Source of the DNA: Wurfbainia villosa
Taxonomy: Eukaryota; Streptophyta; Magnoliopsida; Zingiberales; Zingiberaceae
Direction: 5' to 3'
Length of the DNA: 64,000 nucleotides
NCBI GenBank assembly: GCA_025175895.1
Contig: CM046003.1
Span: 30,649,245 to 30,713,244, forward strand
The notes beneath the pieces are model-generated. The model did no database searches, was not told the DNA's origin, and saw only the letters and a list, made by a program, of their open reading frames with translations. The number at the start of each line of letters is the position of its first letter. Position 1 is the stretch's first letter. The position numbers and the translations under genes are program-made. This document shows positions 43,500 through 56,995 of the stretch, piece after piece.

Positions 43500-44270
43500 A
43501 TGGCGGGCCGAAGAAATAATGGTGAAGTGGGGCAGAGTAGTCAGTTTCTCGCTGAGCTTGCCGCAATTATGCAGGAACATAGTCGGATTCAGGGAGAACA
43601 TATCCAATAGTTGTTGAGAGCCAGGGAGCATGGAAACACCCACAGTGGTCCCACAGCCAGTGTGAACCCAGTTTACAAGCAGTTCAAGGATCTTGGACCG
43701 ACAGAGTTTAAGGGAAATCTGGACCGATTGTGGCGAGAAGGATGGATTCGATCATTGGAGACAATATGACTTCATGCGACTACGGATGCTGACAAGGTGA
43801 GGTGCGCCATATTCATGTTGCGGGGCGATGCTCGAATATGGTGGGAGGGTGCACGCTTAGCGGTGGATTTAGCTACAGTTACTTGGGTTGAATTCAAGGA
43901 GGTATTTTATGTTAAATACTTTACTGCTGACACCAGAACCCGAATGGCTAGGCAATTCCTAGAGATTCGCCAAGGGGACCGGACAGTGGCTGAGTATGTC
44001 AAGGAATTCGAGAAGGGGCGGTATTTTGTACCTATGATTGCAAGCCAACCAGTAGAGGAGCTGAAGCATTTTACTGAGGGATTGAGGGCAACAATTCGCC
44101 ATGATATCAGGGTGAGTCGAGTTACCACCTTCAGAGAGGTTGTGGATCAGGCTTTGATGGTAGAGAGGGACAGGAATGACATGATAAAGGAAGTACAGAC
44201 TAAGAGATCTAGTTACCAGGGAAGGGAACCTCCTGCGTCGAGTCAGAAGAAGTTTGCACCGCCGGTTTGA
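43500..44270 (+). pseudogene. G1 gag (Retrotrans_gag capsid)
   Basis: The start is ATG 43500 (MAGRRNNGEVGQ). In-frame stops are at 43608 (CAA TAG) and about 43767. The capsid core has LRGDARIWWEGARL, VTWVEFKEVFYVKYF, FLEIRQGDRTVAEYVKEFEKG and VEELKHFTEGLRATIRHDI, diagnostic of Tekay/Del-type gag. It ends at 44270 in a frameshift; the nucleocapsid continues in the next frame. Confidence 0.9.
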
Positions 44271-45427
44271 GCAAGCGACCCACATATGACGCGACCACGA
44301 CGGCGACCCAGGAACCCGACGGTGACCATACTGTCTTCAAGGGAGAAAGCAAAATTCAGTGTCCCAAGTGTGAGAAGGCTCATGCAGGTCAGTGTTTGGT
44401 GGGTACAGATGTGTGCTACAAGTGCAAGAAGTCTGGGCACTTTGCTATGAACTGCCCTCAGCTCAAAGAGCCAACCAGAGGAAGGGTGTATGCTATGACA
44501 CAGGAGCAGGTGGATCCGGATTTAGCCATCATCACAGGTAAAATTTCTATTGTCAATCTACCTGCTCATGCCTTAATTGATTCTGAAGCTACACACTCTT
44601 TCATATTTGTGGCCTACGTTGCAAAACTGGACATTTCATGTGATTGGATGGCTACCGGCTATAGCATGTCCTTGCCTTCTAGAGAAGAACTGACCAACAA
44701 TAGAATAGTGAGGAACTGTTCGATGAGGATGCAGAACTATACAGTGTACGCCGAACTTATTGTGTTAGAGATGGTGGACTTTGATGTAATTCTGGGTATG
44801 GATTGGCTGACCCGGTACGAGGCAATTATTGACTACAAACAAAGGACGGTTAAACTGAAACTACAAAATGATGAATTTGTCATCTTCAATGCAACCTCCA
44901 TGTTGAGTCTTCCACCTATTATATCAACATGTAAAGCTCAGAAAATGTTAAGCAAGGGGTGTAACGGATTTCTAGTCAACATAATGGGTAGTTCTGAGAC
45001 TTATAGACCAAATATGGAGGAAGTAGAGGTAGTCCGGGACTTTCCCGATGTATTTCCGAAGGATATTGCAGGATTACCCCCTGTCAGGGAGGTTGAGTTT
45101 GGGATAGAACTAATATCGGGAACCACCCCTGTGTCTAAAGCACCGTACCGCCTGACACCCACCGAAATGAAGGAACTGAAGGAGCAACTACAAGAACTCT
45201 TGGATAAGGGTTTCATCCGACCCAGTGTGTCACCATGGGGAGCGCCAGTGTTGTTCGTCCGTAAGAAGGACGGTTCAATGCGGCTGTGCATTGACTCTAG
45301 AGTTGAACAAGGTTCTGATCGAAGAACAAGTACGTTGCCTAGGATCGATGATCTGTTTGATCAACTACAGGAGCAAATCAGATTCTCAAAGATTGATTTG
45401 AGGTCGAGGTACCACCAATCGAGGTGA
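44267..45427 (+). pseudogene. G1 nucleocapsid, protease and reverse transcriptase N-terminus
   Basis: A CCHC zinc knuckle, CYKCKKSGHFAMNC, is at 44416-44457. The protease follows with ALIDSEATHSF where the family has DSGATHSF, so the active-site glycine is Glu. LGMDWLTRYEAIIDY is present. The RT start has VFPKDIAGLPPVREVEF, PYRLTPTEMKELKEQL and GAPVLFVRKKDGSMRLCID. The next segment, before TLPRIDDLFDQL, is scrambled by small compensating indels. It ends in a stop at 45425. Confidence 0.92.
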
Positions 45428-45436
45428 AAGGAGAAG

Positions 45437-46021
45437 ATGTTCATAAAAGCGCTCGTAACTCGATATGGTCATTATGAGTTTCTAGTTATGCCGTTTGGGC
45501 TTACTAATGCCCCCGCAACCTTTATGGATTTGATGAACCGGATCTTCCAGCCATACTTGGATCAGTTTGTGATTGTCTTTATTGATGATATACTAATTTA
45601 CTCTCAGAGTCGCGAAGAGCACCGACAACATCTGACGCTGGTGCTGCAGACTCTGAAGGATAAGCGGTTATATGCTAAGTTCAGCAAATGCGATTTTTGG
45701 TTGAGGCAGATAGTATTTTTAGGACATATAGTCTCGGAGAAGGGAATAAAGGTGGATCCAGTCAAAGTGGAGGCAATCCAGAGTTGGGCTACTCCGAGAA
45801 ATGTTACAGAAATTCAAAGTTTCTTGGGACTAGCGGGGTACTATCGCAGATTCATTCAGAATTTTTCACGAATTGCGCTAGACCTGACTTCGTTGACCAA
45901 GAAGGGGGTGAGGTATGAATGGACTGCTCAGTGTGAGAAGAGTTTTATGGAGTTAAAGGAAAGGCTGATGATAACACCTGTGTTTGCGATTCAGACATAC
46001 AGGCGTTGTGGTGTACATTGA
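45437..46021 (+). pseudogene. G1 reverse transcriptase core
   Basis: RYGHYEFLVMPFGLTNAPATFMDLMN, then the catalytic box FIDDILIYS at 45578-45600, KCDFWLRQIVFLGHIVS, then TEIQSFLGLAGYYRRFIQNFS. It ends by a frameshift at the start of RNase H (46008). Standard Gypsy RT, with the metal-binding aspartates kept. Confidence 0.92.
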
Positions 46022-46350
46022 TGCCTCCAAAATTGGTCTAGGGGCTGTACTGATGTAGAAGGGGAGGGTCATCGCCTATGCATCACGCCAGTTGAAGGTG
46101 CATGAGAAGAATTATCCTACACATGACCTGGAAGCGGTCGTCTTCGCCTTGAAGATTTGACGACACTATCTTTACGGAGAACGTTGCGAGATCTACACAG
46201 ATCATAAAAGTTTGAAATATTTCTTTACTCAAAAGGAACTGAATATGTGGCAGAGACGATGGTTGGGTTGGTAAAGGATTATGACTGCAATATTAACTAT
46301 CACCCGGGTAAGGCAAATGTGGTGGCGGATGCGCTGAGTCGCAAGTTGGC
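46008..46350 (+). pseudogene. G1 RNase H
   Basis: VVYIDASKIGLGAVLM, TAG, then VIAYASRQLKVHEKNYPTHD and LEAVVFALK, TGA, then RHYLYGERCEIYTDHKSLKYFF. The tail YHPGKANVVADALSRK lies in another frame after a shift near 46255. The catalytic Asp, Glu and Asp are visible (IDAS, DLEAV, TDHKS, and VADAL). Confidence 0.88.
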
Positions 46351-47130
46351 GACGCTGTTACAGTTGACCACCCAGCAAAGATTGATATCAGAATTCCAAC
46401 AGATGAGAGTGGAAGTGGTAGCACCAGGTGAGCAGGTTAGTTTGGCGGCACTGACGGTTAAATCAAACTTACGGGATCAGATTCGGCAGAACAAGCATCG
46501 GATCAACAGTTAATGGAATGGAAACGCAAAGATGAAGCAAAGGGTAGCACCATCTACTCAGTGGTTGATGGGATTGTGCGATACAAGGGCCACATTTGGG
46601 TGCCTAAGGGTGGATCCCCGAGGGAGAATCTCATGACGGAAGCTCACACTACCCCGTACTCCGTTCACCCCGGCAGCACGAAGATGTATAAGGATATGCG
46701 GCTATTATATTGGTGGCCGGGCATGAAGAGAGACATAATCAAGATGGTCCATGAGTGCCTTACCTGTCAACAGGTGAAAGCTGAGCACCAGAGGCCCGCT
46801 GGATTGCTCGAACCACTTCCGATACCCGTCTGGAAGTGGGAAAATGTTGCTATGGATTTTGTGGTAGGATTACCGATCTCGACTAAGGGATCAAATGCAG
46901 TGTGGGTTATTGTGGATCGATTGACGAAGTCAGCACACTTCCTGCCAGTGAAAACCACTTTCACTATGATACAATACGCAGAGCTGTATATACGGGAAAT
47001 AGTAAGGTTACATGGAATTCTGGATCAGATTGTGTCAGATAGAGATCCAAAATTTACATCCGAATTCTGGAAGAGTTTGCACCGGGGATTAGGTACAAAA
47101 CTTACTTTTAGCACTGCTTTCCATCCCTAG
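46351..47130 (+). pseudogene. G1 integrase zinc-binding and core
   Basis: The HHCC domain has EAHTTPYSVHPGSTKMY and CLTCQQVKAEHQRPAG. The core has WENVAMDFVVGLP (Asp), VIVDRLTKSAHFLPV and IVSDRDPKFTSEFW (Asp). A TAG at 47128 interrupts before TDGQSERVIQ, which holds the catalytic Glu and is present just beyond. The last part of RNase H tail and the linker begin the segment, ending in a stop at 46511. Confidence 0.9.
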
Positions 47131-47905
47131 ACCGACGGTCAATCTGAGCGAGTAATTCAGATTTTAGAAGATATGCTATAAGCTTGCATTATAGATTTCA
47201 AAGGGAGCTAGGAGTCCAAACTGCCCTTGGTGGAGTTCACCTATAATAATAGTTATCAAGCCACCATCGGTATGGCTCCCTATGAAGCGCTATACGGAAG
47301 AAGGTGTAGAACCCTACTGCATTGGGAAGAGGTAGGAGAAAGGGCAGTTCTGGGTCCAGAGATTGTGACACAAACTGTGGAACTAGTGGCAAAGATCCGA
47401 GACAGAATGCAGTCAGCACAAAGTCGGCAAAAGAGTTATGCTGATTGTCGAAGGAGGGACTTGGAGTTCACAGTGGGAGATCATGTATTTCTCAAAGTGT
47501 CACCTATGAAGGGAGTACTGAGGTTCAGAAGGAAGGGCAAACTCAGTCCGAGGTATATTGGGCCTTTTGAGATTCTAAACTGGATTGGAACACGAGCATA
47601 CCGAGTTGCTCTACCACCAAACCTGGCAGGAGTTCATAATGTGTTCCACGTATCCATGCTCAGGAGGTACCTTTCCAACCCTGCACATGTGATTGGGCAT
47701 GAGGCCATACAGTGGACACCAAATCTATCCTACGAGGCATTACCAGAACAAATATTGGATCGTCAAGTGTGGAAGCTGAGAAATAAAGAAATCAGAATGG
47801 TGAAAGTTTTATGGTAGAATCAGCAGATAAAGGAAGCTACCTGGGAGACCGAGCGGGATATGCGTGATCGTTATCCTGAACTATTTGGTAAGTCGAATTT
47901 CGAGG
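47131..47905 (+). pseudogene. G1 integrase C-terminus and chromodomain
   Basis: After TDGQSERVIQ (catalytic Glu) there are two stops before VEFTYNNSYQATIGMAPYEALYGRRC at 47227. GPFEILNWIGTRAYRVALPPNL and VFHVSMLRRY follow, then YEALPEQILDRQVWKLRNKEI..VKVLW..NQQIKEATWETERDMRDRYPELF. The last is a chromodomain with a TAG at 47815 inside it. A C-terminal chromodomain marks the chromoviruses; those of Tekay type are thought to target heterochromatin. Confidence 0.9.
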
Positions 47906-47919
47906 ATGCAATTCTTTTT

Positions 47920-47933
47920 AAGGGGGGGAGAGT
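47920..47933 (+). other. Polypurine tract of G1
   Basis: AAGGGGGGGAGAGT directly before TGTCAAG of the 3' LTR. Confidence 0.85.
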
Positions 47934-50432
<2,499 letters not shown>

Positions 50433-50437
50433 GATTG

Positions 50438-51516
50438 AGTTTTCTTCACTAAGTGAACTTGACTCTTGGGAACCCGAAATTGGTTTGGTCCAACTTGATT
50501 GACTAAGCTAGTATTAGGTACCCAAGCTTGGACTCGACCCTTAACATTTCTATTAAACAGGGACATGTATGATCTATTTGTGTCCTTAGTCTTGTATCTG
50601 AGTTCGGACTCATTGTACATGGCTCGTTGAGACCCAAGCATCATGTTGAGATACTTGGAGCCCGAAGTGCGGCTTTCCAACGATCTGGTTAGATCTTCTA
50701 CTTGCTTTTTTAGGACCGAGTTCTCTTCCTAAAGCTTTGCAACTTGAGTTGAGTCTCTATCTTTAGTTTGGAAAGTCGAAGTCTTCGAGTTGACTTGTTC
50801 CTTAAATACTTGGACTTCCTCAAGTAGCGAGTCGACTCGATTCTCGGACTTGGCTAGTTTCCTACCTAAGTATGCAATAATATTGTACAATTTATCTTCT
50901 AGGGGAGAAGTTACCTCGTTAGAACCTTCGAAAATGGATGTGGATCCGTGGCTTCTCTCGGACACGAACTTGGACTCATGTCTTGATTCGCTTCGGACTC
51001 ATCATTTGCCATGAGCACTACGAAGCATGTCTTAGATATTTTCGCGTCTGACTCTTCCGATGATGACTTGTTCAAGTTAGCCTTAGATGCTTTCTTCCTC
51101 TTTCTTTTTCTCGATTTGGATTTCTTTCCTTTTTTGTTTGTTCATGCCATCAAAACTAAACCATCCTTGGGTTGACTCAAGTTAGCTTGTTCATGCAATT
51201 TAATTAATTTATCCCATAATTATTTAGAATTTTAAACCGACCCGACTCGATTGAGCTCATCATTTGTAAGTCCGAATTGCAAGGTGTTTAAAGTCTTGTA
51301 ATCGACTTAAGCCTTTTTCTTAAAGTTTGTGGTCTATTTCTCCGATTCTAACAACTCACCCAAATCGTCCACCGGAGCTATGAACCCTTTCCTAATTGAT
51401 AACCAGACCTCTATGTTAGTTTTTAGAAAACACTCCATTCGCCTCTTCCAAGATGGAGAATCCTCTCCGTTGAAGAGAGGAGGACAAACGATGTTGTATC
51501 CCTCTAAGTGTGACAT
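50438..51516 (-). pseudogene. S3 gag, shortened and degenerate
   Basis: ATG at 51516 starts MSHLEGYNIVCPPLFNGED, followed by WKRRMECFL. A stop follows at 51334. Capsid fragments (LQFGLTNDELNRVG, LWDKLIKLHEQANLSQP) are joined with a large part missing, compared with S1, between LHE and the next recognisable KKGKKSKSRKRK. No zinc knuckle is seen. A coiled coil (SENRVDSLLEEVQVFKEQV) and WVP/RVPK motifs (50470-50540) follow. The remainder is at 40920-40974 beyond G1. Confidence 0.85.
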
Positions 51517-52139
51517 TATTAACAAAATATTCTCTAACTGTAAAAAATTAAATTAAATATTTTCTAATGTAAAAAAATTAAATCAAATATTTTCTAAGGC
51601 AATAAAAATTAAATCTAATATTTTCTAAGGCAAGAAAATTAAATCTAATATTTTTTAAGGCAAGAAAATTAAATCTAATATTTTCTATGACAAGAAAAAT
51701 TAAATCTAATTATTCTAAAATGTAGAAAATAAATTTTAAATTATCTAAAATGTAGAAAAAATAGTTTTGACAATTTTTTTTAAATGAAAAAAAATATTTT
51801 GGCAATTTTTTAAATATAGAAAAATATTTTAGCAATTTTTTAAATGTAGAAAAATATTTTAGCAATTATCTAAATGTAGAAAAATATTTATACAATTATC
51901 TAAATGTAGGAAAATATTTTGGTAATTATCTAAATGCATAAAAATATTTTAGCAATTATCTAAATGTAGAAAAATATTTTAGAAATTATCTAAATGCAAA
52001 AAAATATTTTAGTAATTATGTAAATGCAGAAAAATATTTTAGAATATTCTAAAGCAAGAAAAAAATATTCTAAATTATTCTAAAGCAAAAAAATATTCTA
52101 AAGCTCACGATGGTGGTTGCACCAATTTGGAGCGCCCCC
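51517..52139 (-). repeat. A/T-rich tandem repeats in the S3 leader
   Basis: Two arrays lie between the PBS and gag. At 51541-51715 there are units of about 33-35 bp (AAATTAAATCTAATATTTTCTAAGG-like). At 51800-52040 there are units of 30 bp (AATTATCTAAATGTAGAAAA-ATATTTTAGC). S1 has a leader of only about 200 bp without such arrays. Confidence 0.8.
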
Positions 52140-52151
52140 GCTCTGATACCA
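52140..52151 (-). other. Primer-binding site of S3
   Basis: The complement reads TGGTATCAGAGC, two bases from the LTR start at 52154. Confidence 0.85.
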
Positions 52152-52803
52152 ACTGTATGGTCATGTGTCTCCGAGAGAGGGTGGTGAATCTCAAAGATTA
52201 AAACATTATTTTAATTTTTGAAAACTATTTAGAATATTTTAAAAAATATTGTGAGTATGCAGCATAAATGAAAATAGGACAATTTATTTTACTTGGTTCA
52301 CCACCCTAACTCGGTTGCTACTCCAAGGCCCATAGCTCTTCTGAGAGCTACCTCGATGGACAATCACTAAATGCCCTCTGACTCGAGAACTCTCGACTTT
52401 GGAGGGTTTCACTTTTTACAAATGTAGAGTTGGGTAACACACTACCCACTCTTTGAAATTAAGTACAGAAGCAAAAAAGAAAGTAAGCAATTACAAGAGC
52501 TTATACCGACACTAATTAGATGATTGAAGTTTGCTCGGAGTGTCGGAAGATCACCTTGTTGTGGTGATTTAACTTTGGTGGATGAGAGTAGATTTCGACA
52601 TCACTTCGATGTAGATTCGATATTCTACTCAGATCCGATCGAGCACATATTTTATAAACCTTTTCTGGTCGACTGGAATACCTTCCAGTCGACTCCACAT
52701 CAGCTCGTCCATATGGAATTTATGGTCTTCGATCAGTGAACCCTCTTGATCGACTCCCGTCACCCGACAGATCGAATTTGCCTCTTGATCGACTCAAACC
52801 CTT

Positions 52804-53496
52804 GATGACTTAAGATGAATCTTGAAAAAAATAAAATAAAATATTCCTTGCTACTTAAGAAATTATCTTGTGGAAATTTTTAGGAGTTTTTAGAAATTTT
52901 TCAGGATTTAAAATGAGCTTAAATCCTAGTATAGGGGTTTATTAACCTAACCCTAAGATTAATGGGTTAATAGGAGTCGGGTTAAATCTCGAACCTGATC
53001 CGCATAACCCGTTTCCTCTTCCGTTCGTCTGTTAGCTGCGGTTTCTCCCTTCGACTTATTCCCACTTGTGACACCTCCTCTTCCTCCTCACGTCGTGACT
53101 TCTCTCCTCCTCTTCCTCTTCCCGATCGCCTTCTCTTCTTTCTCAAAGTAACCCGCGGTCGAATCTCTCTCCTTCCCCTCTCGCGGATGACACCCCTCTT
53201 CCCTCTCTCTGCCTCTCGCCACTCTCTCCCTCTCCTCTGAAAGCAACAACAAACTGACCTCGACGGTGCCTGCGGACGCGCCGACGGTGAGCGTGTGCGT
53301 AACCGGGAGTAGGTCGGCGGCATCGGCACCTCGTGCTGATCTGGGGTTGCAATCTTGGTCGAAGCAGGTGGTGGCTGGTAGTGGCTAGGGGGCGATAGCG
53401 AGCAGAGCTGTCTGAGTAGGGATTTCCACTGTGATCGTTGCGGTAGCTAGGTAAGGGCCGACCTTCTCCTTACCTTGGATGAGATCGAAATCCTTG
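52804..53496 (+). repeat. Left arm of the inverted-repeat element
   Basis: It begins GATGACTTAAGATG and ends near CCTTGGATGAGATCGAAATC. It is complementary to 54203-54897. Confidence 0.85.
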
Positions 53497-54202
53497 CTGT
53501 GATTTTCATTGGTTGAATGGAATTTTGGTGTTTGGGAAGGGATCGTGAGCACCGATCGCAGACGGTGAACAGGGGATTACCGCAGAAGTTAGGGCAGCGG
53601 CTGGTATTGGGTTTTCTGACGAACAAGGCAGAGTTGGGGAAATCTCTGTCGGCGGAGTCTCAAGTGTGGGTAAGCTTGATCTAGCCTCTCTCTTTTAGCT
53701 GTGAATTTGCTAGATTTTGGATTGTGTGATTCGGGGGTGGATTTTCCTCCGGTGGTGCGGCTGTGAGTGAGAGAAGAGTACTCAATTGGGTTGTTTCGGT
53801 GAATGGAGCAGGCTATGATGGCTATGAAAGAGCTGTGAAGAATGCTCTTGGCAAGGAAAGGGCTGATGTTAGTGAAATTGTGAGTTGTGAGGGTTGTGGT
53901 GGATGGATTTGTGAAGAAAGGAGTATATTGATCTATAGTTGGCTGGGCTGTTGAATTCGGTGTTGATAAATGTGTGTGTGATGATAAATCTATTCTGTAA
54001 TTGTGTATGGAGTTGAATGTTGTAGGTTAGCATATTCACTAATTGGAAACGGTGGGTTTAATTATGGTATTAACTGTACAGGTTGAGGGTCTAATGTGAA
54101 GGTTGGTTATAGTGAATCAGCCTTGGATAATTGGGGGTTTCTAATTAGTATTCGTTAAAGGATATGAATATAAGAATGACATAGTAGTTAATTTGTATCG
54201 TT
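53497..54202. other. Loop of the inverted-repeat element
   Basis: About 700 bp with G+C-moderate, T/G-rich sequence. A 63-codon open frame (53763-53954) is not recognised and has no support. It looks like non-coding or captured genic sequence. Confidence 0.5.
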
Positions 54203-54897
54203 AAAGGATTTCGATTTCATCCAAGGTAAGAAGAAGGTCGACCCTTACCTAGCTATCGCGACGATTGACAGTGGAAATCCCTACTCCGATGACTCTGATC
54301 GCTATCACCCCCTAGCCGGTACCAGCCACCACCTGCTCCGGCCAAGATTGCAACCCCAGATCAGCATGAGGTGTCGACGCCGCCGACCTACTCCCAGTTA
54401 CGCACACACTCACCACCGACGCGTCCGCAGGCACCGTTGATGTCAGTTTGCCGCCGCTTGTAGAGAAGAGGGAGAGAGCGACGAGAGGGCAGAGGGGTGT
54501 CATCTGCGAGAGGGGAAGGAGAGAGCTTCGACCGCGGGTTGCTTTGGGGAAGAAGAGAAGACGATCAGGAAGAGGAAGAGAAGGAGAGAAGTCGCAGAGT
54601 GAGGAGGAAGAGGAGGTGTCGCGAGTGAGAATAAGTCGAAGGGAGAAACCGCAGATAACAGACGAACGGAAGAGGAAACGGGTTATGCTAATCAGGTTCA
54701 AGATTTAACCCGACTCCTATTAACCCATTAATCTTAGGGTTAGTTTAATAAACCCAATTAACCCCTAAACTAGGATTTAAGCTCATTTTAAATCCTGAAA
54801 AATTTCTAAAAACTCCTGAAAAATTCCAAAAAATAATTTCTTAATTAGTAAGGAATATTTTATTTTATTTTATTTTTTTTCAATATCTTACATGGCC
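54203..54897 (-). repeat. Right arm of the inverted-repeat element
   Basis: The complement begins GGCCATGTAAGATATTG and follows the left arm in order, with small indels in the terminal 30 bp. Confidence 0.85.
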
Positions 54898-55148
54898 AAA
54901 ACCCTTTCCATCTGCATTGCACGATCTCCGATCTATCACCAGCTGATCCTGCCAAATAGGTATCCAGTCGACTAATACATATCCAGTCGACTGAACTTCA
55001 GTCGACTCGAATCCATCCAGTCGATTGATCCCTACAAAATAGGATTAGCACAAATAGATAATATAAAAATGTAATAGAAGTAGTAATACTTCTCGATCTC
55101 GACTACTAAGTCCCACGCGAACTTTTCGTCGGATCGACGCCTAGCTTT

Positions 55149-55153
55149 GTCCC
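55149..55153. repeat. TSD of C2, left copy (GTCCC)
   Basis: GTCCC is repeated at 63588-63592 after the 3' LTR. Confidence 0.92.
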
Positions 55154-56981
55154 TGTTAGTGAAATCCCTAGAGCCAATCATGTGATGATTGTTGTATGGA
55201 CTTTATTGTATCATATTCCTATTCATAAAGGCATGGTTATTATATTTACTTGTATTGGTGCCAAATAACTAAGTATAATAACGTCCTTGAGTAGTAGGTT
55301 CTTATCTATATTAATCGATTGGTTGAATCGATAATGAGATGATATAGAGAACGCTACTCTTAATCATTCCTAGTCAAGTATTAACATTCAGGGACAATGT
55401 TAATGAGTAGAGACTAGCATGTAGGTCAACACGATGACTTGATCTCACAAGTCATGAATATGAGATATCAAATTGACACATGGGTATGCATTGGAGAATG
55501 TATACTGAATGACCCGCCATGAGAAAGTATCATGGATCGTTATATGAGTGTCATATACTTTCTCATGTGACTATTAGTATGACTATTAGTTCATGGACCT
55601 GAAGTCACCATGGTTCCCCACATAAGGAGTTGCATACTTTGGCTTCGTCAAACGTCACCCGTAAATGGGTGGACTATAAAGGCGATTACTGGGTATGGAA
55701 AAAATTATGCGGAGGGATGTGAGTGATGTAGATGGGATTTATCCCTCCTATATGATGGGAGTGACATCATTATTCTTGATAGAGTGAGACCACGAAGTGC
55801 ATGGCCATGCCCAAATGAGTCAATATGAGATATTGAGCTCATTTGATTAAAGTGAGTCTACTTGGAGTTCAAGATATAGATTGTACCGAGGATGACACGG
55901 TCTATGCCTCAATTGGTCAATCTAGATGTCAAGGATAGAGGGACATTGTCACATATTGTGAGAGTCACAATTAATAGTCACAAAGGTGATGTTGGAGCTC
56001 AACATTCTTGTAACTTGGGTAGCAATGATGTGTTGCTAGATACCACTCATTGCTTATGTTCCTAAATCGGTTTAGGGACATTGCCAATGTTACAAGAACC
56101 TATAGGGTCACACACAAAGGGAAATTAGATGGAGATTAGGTTCATATGATGAACCATGAGGATTAGGTTCATGGGATGAACCAAATTGGATTAAGAGTAA
56201 TCCAAATTAGACTAATTGAGTTAGACTCAAGTTGATTCAAGTGTTGAATGAGTCTAATTTAGATTTGATTCATTGAGTCAATTTAAATTAATGAATAGAG
56301 ATTCATTAAATCAAATTGACTTGAATCAAGTGGTTAGATTTGATCAACCATGGGAGATAAGAGGTCAAGTTTGACTTGACTTGAGAGGGAAGATGAATGG
56401 TCAATTTTGACTTGACCAATTGTCATGTCATGGTGACATGGCATGTAGGCCGGCCAATGATGGTGTTCCACATCATCATGGACTTATCATGGGGTGCCAC
56501 CTCATGAGGGAGACCAAGAGCCATTGGCTCTTTGAGTTACATGCATGCATGTAACTCCCAAATAAGTGGCCGACCACTTTAGGAGGCTTGATGGTGGTAA
56601 TTCATTTGTGTGGTAACTCCAACTTCATCTTCTTCCTTGGTGCTCTCCTTCTTGCTCTCTCCCATTTTTCCTCATCTTGCCATGGACATCAAGGGTACTA
56701 GCACACTCTAAGGTGTCTTCTCCACCATTTGTCCATGTGGATACCAATAGAGGAGTGTACACTTGACACTCTTCGAGATCCGGCAAAGCTTTTGGACGAG
56801 CGGGATAAGCGAAGGGCGTCGCTACGAGGGTAACGCTCTCATCTAATAGATCTAAGGTAGATCTAGGTTTATTTAAACACATACATGTTTTATTTTTTTA
56901 TATCTTCGCATGGATCCGTGGCCCGGCTTCCGAGGTTTCCGCAACGCAAAAAGCGGTTTTTGCGGCTCGGAAAGTCCAATA
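55154..56981 (+). repeat. 5' LTR of C2
   Basis: TGTTAGTGAAATCC...CCAATA. The final CAACA has become CAATA. Very similar to 61767-63587 and to the C1 LTR. It has no CAGTCGACTG palindrome. Confidence 0.94.
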
Positions 56982-56982
56982 G

Positions 56983-56995
56983 TGGTATCAGAGCC
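56983..56995 (+). other. Primer-binding site of C2
   Basis: TGGTATCAGAGCC, complementary to the 3' end of methionine tRNA, one base after the LTR. Confidence 0.88.

Larger units (their letters stand above)
52804..54897. mobile_element. Long inverted-repeat DNA element (MULE- or hAT-like, non-autonomous)
   Basis: 2,094 bp are inserted in the S3 LTR between a duplicated AAACCCTT (8 exact bases; 9 with one mismatch, CAAACCCTT/AAAACCCTT). Arms 52804-53496 and 54203-54897 are inverted copies of each other, about 690 bp each, with scattered mismatches. The middle, about 700 bp, is unrelated to the arms. No transposase is visible. Nine-base duplications and long TIRs suggest a Mutator-like element; an 8-base duplication would suggest hAT. 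Arms contain a pyrimidine-rich stretch and a GTAAGG/TTAG pattern that resembles a plant 5' UTR and intron, so a captured gene fragment is possible. Confidence 0.82.

Noticed and set aside
53763..53954. Small gene in the loop of the inverted-repeat element
   Set aside because: 63 codons, no domain, no repeat of the frame elsewhere; retained only as loop sequence.
56983..56995. Methionine tRNA gene fragments
   Set aside because: TGGTATCAGAGC strings occur only next to LTR ends and are primer-binding sites, not tRNA genes.
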